This document shows positions 1-6,197 of a stretch of 6,197 nucleotides of DNA, in pieces (the first letter of the stretch is position 1; every line of letters starts with the position of its first letter). Made by a program: the position numbers and the translations under genes. The DNA comes from Microcoleaceae cyanobacterium UBA11344 (GTDB taxonomy: Bacteria > Cyanobacteriota > Cyanobacteriia > Cyanobacteriales > Microcoleaceae): NCBI GenBank assembly GCA_003483675.1, contig DMYK01000149.1, positions 1 to 6,197 of the forward strand, in the 5' to 3' direction. The notes under the pieces are model-generated. The model ran no database searches. It saw only the letters and a program-made list of their open reading frames with translations, and had not been told where the DNA came from.

Positions 1-8
1 TGTACTTC

Positions 9-785
9 CTAACTAGAAAAACTTGCCAACAATAATGTTAAGTCATCATCGGTGCGTTCGGAAACTCGGGGCGATCGCAAAAATGATTCTAACTGTTGTT
101 TCGCTTCCACTTCGTCTTGAAAATCGCGAGAAAATCGAAACAAAGGCGCAAAAAATGGGCCGTGGGGTGTTCCTTCGGGGATTTTGAGAGCTAGCATTTG
201 CAGCCCGTCGGAAAATACAGCTAAGTGCGCCATTTTTTCCCGGTGTACCTGAAATTGCGCTGTTTCGATCGCATTCGGCGAAATCAAAAAAATAGTTTCA
301 TTGATGTATTCGCCGCAGGGAGGTATAGTCAGGGCGATCGCATTTCCTGCACTATCACCTGCTACCGCTGCACCATCACCAATTTGAGCAACTGCGATTA
401 ATTCTGGTGTAGCCACAACCGCAATCAAAGTGCAGGCTAAATCTCTACTTGCTACTTCCCGCACGGCTGCTTCTGCTTCCACAGCCGCCCGCGCGACTTG
501 CAGTGTTGCTGTCAGGAATACATACCATTCATCGTCAGTTTGAGGCAGCATTTCTTGTTGCTGACAAATCGTTTCTACAGCGGCTTCTACAGCAATTTTA
601 GCGCCTACTTCTGCGAGGGTTGCAGAACCCGCACCATCGGCAACTGCTGCCGCCAAAACACCATTCGGCAACAGCCGCCATTGATGGGCATCTTGACAAG
701 GTTGCGAGCGCTTTTCATGACTCGTACCTATCACTGATGCCGCTATAACTTGCCAATTAGTCAATAGTCCAGAGTCATTAGTCAT
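9..785 (-). CDS. PP2C-type serine/threonine protein phosphatase, partner of a TerY-like VWA protein
   Basis: A 258-residue soluble protein with the motif order of the PP2C (PPM) metal-dependent phosphatases, which remove phosphate from Ser/Thr using two Mn/Mg ions. Visible motifs are GTSHEKRSQPCQDAH (20-34, early acidic residue D32), VADGAGSA (48-55, metal-binding D50-G51), ACTL (117-120), IGDGAAV (135-141, D137), FSDGL (191-195, D193) and DDDLTLLLA (246-254, late metal-binding Asp). No signal peptide or membrane segment is seen, so it should be cytoplasmic. The short regulator-free form resembles the PP2C_2-type phosphatases found beside VWA genes. It lies downstream of the VWA gene, same strand, 136 bases away. 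The ATG at 783-785 is the only in-frame ATG, because a TAA lies two codons upstream; it has no clear ribosome binding site and residues 1-10 are encoded by 7-base repeat DNA. A TTG at codon 8 is an alternative start. After the stop, AGGAAG (minus strand, 5-10) could serve a following gene outside the window. Confidence 0.9.
   Translation of the reverse strand: MTNDSGLLTNWQVIAASVIGTSHEKRSQPCQDAHQWRLLPNGVLAAAVADGAGSATLAEVGAKIAVEAAVETICQQQEMLPQTDDEWYVFLTATLQVARAAVEAEAAVREVASRDLACTLIAVVATPELIAVAQIGDGAAVAGDSAGNAIALTIPPCGEYINETIFLISPNAIETAQFQVHREKMAHLAVFSDGLQMLALKIPEGTPHGPFFAPLFRFSRDFQDEVEAKQQLESFLRSPRVSERTDDDLTLLLASFSS
71..78. repeat. HIP1 octamer GCGATCGC (first of five)
   Basis: The palindrome GCGATCGC, highly over-represented in many cyanobacterial genomes, is seen here and at 334-341, 3769-3776, 4248-4255 and 4659-4666. 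All five copies lie inside coding sequence (two in the PP2C gene, three in carB). Chance would give far fewer than one in 6.2 kb, so this is strong support for a cyanobacterial source. Confidence 0.9.
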
Positions 786-846
786 TAGTTATTAGTCAGT
801 AGTTATTAGTCATCAATCAGTGTTTATTAGTCATCAATCATTAGTC
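756..846. repeat. 7-base tandem repeat array, consensus ATTAGTC (left array)
   Basis: Thirteen consecutive 7-base units in one register from 756 to 846. Exact ATTAGTC units start at 756, 777, 791, 805, 826 and 840; variants such as ATTAGTT, AGTAGTT, AATAGTC and ATCAATC fill the rest. Positions 803-819 and 824-840 are identical over 17 bases, offset by exactly three units, which suggests internal duplication. The array resembles the short tandemly repeated (STRR) heptamers known from filamentous cyanobacteria. Units from 756 to 785 lie inside the PP2C reading frame. Confidence 0.88.
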
Positions 847-923
847 TGCATTCATTGCTTTAGAGTCACTTTGAGAGAGTTTATTGCTAATGACTAATGA
901 CTGCTGACTAATAACTGATAACT
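780..923. repeat. Long imperfect inverted repeat made by the two opposed heptamer arrays
   Basis: Positions 780-813 pair with 890-923: by hand, 30 of 34 bases are complementary, including an unbroken 13-base stretch (787-799 with 904-916). The intervening 76 bases include the rest of the left array and an unrepeated stretch. In the VWA-PP2C transcript this could fold into a long stem that holds the end of the VWA frame in one arm and the PP2C start codon (783-785) in the other. Pairing in the cell is inferred, not shown. Confidence 0.75.
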
Positions 924-924
924 A
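887..924. repeat. 7-base tandem repeat array, consensus CTAATGA (right array)
   Basis: Five heptamers in register (CTAATGA at 887 and 894, CTGCTGA at 901, CTAATAA at 908, CTGATAA at 915) followed by a partial unit CTA at 922-924 that is also the VWA stop codon (TAG on the minus strand). The sequence is the reverse complement of the left array consensus, so the two arrays face each other. Confidence 0.85.
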
Positions 925-1584
925 AACTGTTCCCCATCCCGGAGGTGGTAAAGCCACTTGTTCGTCAATTTTTGAGTGAGAAACTCGCTGCATACTAGCT
1001 GACAGCCAAATAAACATTTCCCTAAAGTCCAATCCTCTCAATTTTACAGGCGTGCGCTCAACAATTTGCGCGAGACGGGCGATATTAGCACCTTCGACTC
1101 CCACCGCAAAAAAAGCGACGCGCTTGTTAGTTTCTTCCTCTTTAATCCGCTGTGATGCTATTTCTACAACATCGTCTGATTCGCCTTGGGGTTCGCCGTC
1201 AGTAATCATAAATACCCACGGCCGATAATAAGTAATCCCGTTGTTGCGATATTCAGATTTGCGGGCGGCGATCAGATCTAGTGCTTGCTGAATACCTCCA
1301 CCCATATGAGTTTGTCCTTGTGCTATCAGCAGCGGCGTCTCGAATTGATCGGCCGTTACAAAATCTTGCACGACTTTGATCTGGTTGTCAAAGGAAATAA
1401 TCGCGACTTCGACTCGCTTTTTTGCCAGTTCGTCTCTAATCAGATCATCTCTAAAAGTTTGCAGCCCCTCATTCAAGGCATCAATGGGGGCTCCTTGCAT
1501 CGAGCCGGAGGTGTCCAACAAAAGGACGCAGGGACAACGCGGCTCTGGGTTTTCGGCAAATTCTACGGCTTCGTCTAGTCTCAT
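922..1584 (-). CDS. TerY-like von Willebrand factor A (VWA) domain protein
   Basis: A 220-residue protein that is almost wholly one VWA domain. The metal-ion-dependent adhesion site is complete: DTSGS at 24-28 (DxSxS), T92 in GQTHMGGG, and D129 in MITDGEPQG. It therefore probably binds a divalent metal and a protein partner. The C-terminal stretch, with FIWLSASM and ending in LPPPGWGTV, matches my memory of TerY-like proteins (COG4245 type), which are cytoplasmic and encoded with a PP2C phosphatase and a protein kinase. In that family the VWA protein is thought to act as a metal-dependent scaffold or target in a phosphorylation switch; the role here is inferred. No signal peptide or transmembrane helix is seen. 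The ATG start at 1582-1584 has a purine-rich GGGGAAG (1589-1595) four bases upstream. The PP2C gene follows on the same strand. Family assignment is firm; the biological process is not known. Confidence 0.92.
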   Translation of the reverse strand: MRLDEAVEFAENPEPRCPCVLLLDTSGSMQGAPIDALNEGLQTFRDDLIRDELAKKRVEVAIISFDNQIKVVQDFVTADQFETPLLIAQGQTHMGGGIQQALDLIAARKSEYRNNGITYYRPWVFMITDGEPQGESDDVVEIASQRIKEEETNKRVAFFAVGVEGANIARLAQIVERTPVKLRGLDFREMFIWLSASMQRVSHSKIDEQVALPPPGWGTV

Positions 1585-1613
1585 CTGTCTTCCCCGCGAG
1601 TGGCTTGATTTTT

Positions 1614-1650
1614 AGGTTTGCTACTTTCTACCCTAGCAAGTTAGCAACCT
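1614..1650. repeat. Inverted repeat in the VWA gene leader
   Basis: AGGTTTGCTA at 1614-1623 is complementary to TAGCAACCT at 1642-1650 apart from one bulged base, with an 18-base loop. It lies 30 to 66 bases upstream of the VWA start codon and would be a 5' leader hairpin, or a DNA operator, if transcription starts to its right. A second TAGCAA at 1634-1639 offers an alternative shorter stem. Its role is unknown. Confidence 0.45.
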
Positions 1651-1691
1651 ATGGAACTGCAATTGCTATGTCGATCGCATTTTACCATAAG

Positions 1692-1743
1692 TGTCAAATA
1701 TCAGTGTCAAATATCAGTGTCAAATATCAGTGCCAAATATCAG
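1692..1743. repeat. 13-base tandem repeat, four copies
   Basis: Unit TGTCAAATATCAG starts at 1692, 1705, 1718 and 1731. The first three copies are identical and the fourth has one change (TGCCAAATATCAG). On the minus strand, towards the VWA gene, each of the first three units reads TTGACA, the consensus bacterial -35 hexamer. The period of 13 is neither a codon multiple nor a helical turn. It could be a repeated protein-binding site or simple slippage-generated DNA; I see no coding role. Confidence 0.93.
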
Positions 1744-1762
1744 AAGGGCGATCGAGCTTTTC

Positions 1763-1802
1763 CTCATCCGCACTCATCCGCACTCATCCGCGTTCATCTG
1801 CG
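1763..1802. repeat. 10-base tandem repeat, four copies
   Basis: CTCATCCGCA at 1763 and 1773, CTCATCCGCG at 1783 and TTCATCTGCG at 1793, followed by GTCAAAAAAAG. The ATCCGCGTTCATCTGCGGT wording resembles a dispersed intergenic repeat that I recall from several bacterial genomes. It sits 20 bases after the 13-base array, separated by a CGATCG site. No gene overlaps it. Confidence 0.85.
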
Positions 1803-1830
1803 GTCAAAAAAAGCAATTCACTACGGGCTG

Positions 1831-1839
1831 TGCTAATAT
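1831..1839 (+). promoter_or_regulatory. Possible extended -10 element upstream of the Uma2 gene
   Basis: TGCTAATAT fits the extended -10 form TGnTATAAT at the TG and at four of six hexamer positions. It ends 37 bases before the Uma2 ATG. No convincing -35 lies at 16-18 bases, so this is a weak prediction. Confidence 0.3.
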
Positions 1840-1863
1840 AGACTAATAGTATTCCTGCCAAAT

Positions 1864-1870
1864 AAGGGGA
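1864..1870 (+). promoter_or_regulatory. Ribosome binding site of the Uma2 gene
   Basis: AAGGGGA lies six bases before the ATG at 1877 and is the clearest ribosome binding site in the window. It supports the chosen Uma2 start. Confidence 0.6.
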
Positions 1871-1876
1871 AATCTT

Positions 1877-2479
1877 ATGATTGCAACAGTCACCCAAAAA
1901 TTGACCTTTGACCAATTCCTTGTAGAATGTCCAGAAGATGGACTCTATGAACTGGTAAACGGAGAAATTGTAGAGATGAATGCCACAAGAAATCATGATG
2001 ATGTTGCTGATTTTACGTCTGACTCATTTAAAGATGAAATTAAACGGCTAAGCTTAAATTATGTCGTCAGGCTCTCGCCAGCTATCAGAACTGTAAGTAA
2101 AGCTGGAATTGAACAAGGCCGGAGACCTGATGTAGGTGTAATCGATCGCGATTTGTGGCGATCGAACCGTTCTGCTTATGCTGCTTTGCGGGAACCAATT
2201 CAATTGGCAGTGGAAGTAACATCAACAAACTGGGATGACGATTACATTGACAAATTGGACGAGTATCGGCGTTTGGGAATTTTAGAATATTGGATAGTCG
2301 ATTACTTAGCAATTGGCAGCAGAGATTTCCTGGGAAATCCGAAAGTTCCGACTGTATTTGTTTACCTTTTGGATGCAGACGGCAATTATCAAAAAACTGC
2401 CTTTAAAGGCAGTGAACGAATTGTGTCGCGGACTTTTCCAGAATTAATGCTGACAGCAGAACAGGTGATGAATGTTTAA
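1877..2479 (+). CDS. Uma2 family endonuclease-fold protein (DUF820, PD-(D/E)XK)
   Basis: A 200-residue protein of the Uma2/DUF820 family, a restriction-endonuclease-like fold very abundant in cyanobacteria and usually of unknown substrate. The N-terminal block has LTFDQFL (9-15) and YELVNGEIVEM (24-34). The catalytic set looks intact: RRPDVGVID (82-90, P84-D85), LAVEVTS (110-116, E113), K126 in DKLDEY, and then EYWIVDY (137-143). This is the order PD...ExT...K expected for a PD-(D/E)XK core, although the usual EVLSPST loop reads EVTSTNW here. It is soluble with no export signal. The ATG start is supported by AAGGGGA at 1864-1870, six bases upstream. It is the first gene of a rightward pair, divergent from the VWA gene, with a small membrane protein gene 29 bases downstream. 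The function of most Uma2 proteins is unproven; DNA cleavage is assumed from the fold only. Confidence 0.93.
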   Translation: MIATVTQKLTFDQFLVECPEDGLYELVNGEIVEMNATRNHDDVADFTSDSFKDEIKRLSLNYVVRLSPAIRTVSKAGIEQGRRPDVGVIDRDLWRSNRSAYAALREPIQLAVEVTSTNWDDDYIDKLDEYRRLGILEYWIVDYLAIGSRDFLGNPKVPTVFVYLLDADGNYQKTAFKGSERIVSRTFPELMLTAEQVMNV

Positions 2480-2508
2480 ATTAGGCCTCCGCAAAACTTA
2501 CTAAAATT

Positions 2509-2769
2509 ATGAAATCTGTTTCCGAACAAAAACCTGTTAGTCCTTGGAATTATAAACCTTGGTGGTGTCAGCCTTGGTCGATCCTTTTAACAGGAATTAG
2601 CCTGATTAGCGGGAGTTTGTTTTTCTTGAAAACTGTTTGGATTACTGTTTTAGTGGCGATACCGTTATTGGCTTGGATGGGTTTTTTCTTGTTAGTTTGG
2701 CCGAGATTGATGCTGGATAGTGGCATTCTCGAAAAAGATCAGGAATCGGAAATTAAACGTTTGGACTAA
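2509..2769 (+). CDS. Small two-helix membrane protein (possible DUF6737 family)
   Basis: An 86-residue protein with an aromatic N-terminal segment, NYKPWWCQPWS at 14-24, followed by two hydrophobic stretches at about 24-41 (ILLTGISLISGSLFFL) and 43-65 (VWITVLVAIPLLAWMGFFLLV). It ends in a charged tail (EKDQESEIKRLD). It should be an integral membrane protein with two helices in a hairpin, both ends on the same side. The KPWWCQPWS block resembles a small conserved cyanobacterial membrane family that I recall as DUF6737; this name is from memory and tentative. No enzymatic motif is present, so no function is proposed. The ATG at 2509 is the best start, because the helices begin soon after it, but no ribosome binding site is evident. 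It is 29 bases after the Uma2 stop on the same strand, so co-transcription is possible, and it converges on carB. Confidence 0.75.
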   Translation: MKSVSEQKPVSPWNYKPWWCQPWSILLTGISLISGSLFFLKTVWITVLVAIPLLAWMGFFLLVWPRLMLDSGILEKDQESEIKRLD

Positions 2770-2795
2770 AGCTTTTGATGGGCGGGCAGGATACC

Positions 2796-2841
2796 CCACA
2801 ATCCAATTCACTCTTTGTGGAACAGGCCGGAAAGCCTGTTC
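2796..2841. terminator. Overlapping hairpins between convergent genes, possible bidirectional terminator
   Basis: Two stems are visible. CCACAA (2796-2801) pairs with TTGTGG (2815-2820), and GAACAGGC (2820-2827) pairs perfectly with GCCTGTTC (2834-2841) around a CGGAAA loop. A 10-base palindrome TTCTTAAGAA (2839-2848) follows. The position, between the converging membrane-protein gene and carB, suits termination in both directions, but neither side has a true run of U. The GGCGGGCAGGATACCCCAC and GGAACAGGCCGGAAAGCCTGTTC wording also looks like a dispersed intergenic repeat of Oscillatoria-type genomes, from memory. Confidence 0.5.
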
Positions 2842-2855
2842 TTAAGAATTTGGAT

Positions 2856-6155
<3,300 letters not shown>

Positions 6156-6162
6156 AGGTTCG

Positions 6163-6176
6163 TAATTGGTAATTGG
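6163..6176. repeat. Two copies of a 7-base repeat in the carB leader
   Basis: TAATTGG occurs twice in tandem (CCAATTA on the coding strand), 7 to 20 bases upstream of the carB ATG. It has the 7-base period of the arrays at 756-924 but a different unit. It takes the place where a ribosome binding site would be expected. Confidence 0.6.
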
Positions 6177-6197
6177 ACAAGATTAACGATGGATTTT

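Noticed and set aside
1285..1615. Two overlapping plus-strand reading frames opposite the VWA gene
   Set aside because: They lie antisense to a gene with a full MIDAS motif and have no recognisable domain or ribosome binding site.
1679..1710. Standard promoter for the VWA gene using TTGACA and TAAAAT
   Set aside because: The spacing is 7 or 20 bases rather than 16-18; only a poor TATGGT at 15 bases is available, so it is not called.
1692..1802. CRISPR array
   Set aside because: The units of 13 and 10 bases are directly adjacent with no unique spacers, and no cas gene is present.
1605..1841. Short plus-strand reading frames through the 13- and 10-base repeats
   Set aside because: Their protein is a product of the repeats (reiterated ISVSN/SVKYQ-like residues) and a repeat period of 13 shifts frame at each unit, so no real coding is indicated.
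1877..2769. Uma2 and membrane protein as a toxin-antitoxin or insertion element
   Set aside because: No terminal inverted repeats, target duplication or antitoxin-like partner is seen; Uma2 genes are common singletons in cyanobacteria.
6156..6197. Pyrimidine-responsive attenuator or riboswitch upstream of carB
   Set aside because: Only 42 bases of leader are in the window and no terminator stem or known motif is visible in them.

Overview
This window looks like chromosome from a cyanobacterium, most likely a filamentous, Oscillatoria/Microcoleus-like lineage. The evidence is five perfect copies of the cyanobacterial HIP1 octamer GCGATCGC (starting at 71, 334, 3769, 4248 and 4659), many partial CGATCG sites, intergenic arrays of 7-base repeats of the kind known from filamentous cyanobacteria, a Uma2-family gene (a family greatly expanded in these organisms), and a carB whose C-terminal end looks cyanobacterial. 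The genus is an inference; no marker gene is present to fix it.

Layout from left to right. (1) Positions 9-1584, minus strand: a two-gene cassette, transcribed leftwards, of a TerY-like von Willebrand A (VWA) protein (922-1584) followed by a PP2C-type protein phosphatase (9-785). This pair is the recognisable core of the VWA/phosphatase/kinase triads described around TerY. The expected third member, a protein kinase, would lie just beyond position 1 and is not visible. The 137-base spacer between the two genes is filled by 7-base repeats in two opposed arrays that form a long imperfect inverted repeat. This repeat material runs from the VWA stop codon into the first ten codons of the phosphatase gene. 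(2) Positions 1585-1876: a 292-base divergent intergenic region with no gene. It holds a leader inverted repeat, four copies of a 13-base tandem repeat, four copies of a 10-base tandem repeat and a possible promoter for the rightward gene. (3) Positions 1877-2769, plus strand: a Uma2 family PD-(D/E)XK nuclease-fold protein with an intact motif set, then 29 bases later a small two-helix membrane protein. (4) Positions 2770-2855: a convergent spacer with two overlapping hairpins. (5) Positions 2856-6155, minus strand: full-length carB, the large subunit of carbamoyl phosphate synthase, with the start of its leader at the right edge.

Functionally the genes fall into unrelated blocks: a phospho-signalling pair (VWA and PP2C), a mobile or accessory-type nuclease with a small membrane protein, and a housekeeping gene for arginine and pyrimidine synthesis. 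carA is not adjacent. I see no clearly new multi-gene system. The most unusual points are the repeat structure that joins the VWA stop to the PP2C start, the 13-base repeat array carrying TTGACA upstream of the VWA gene, and changes in CarB at positions that bind UMP in the E. coli enzyme.
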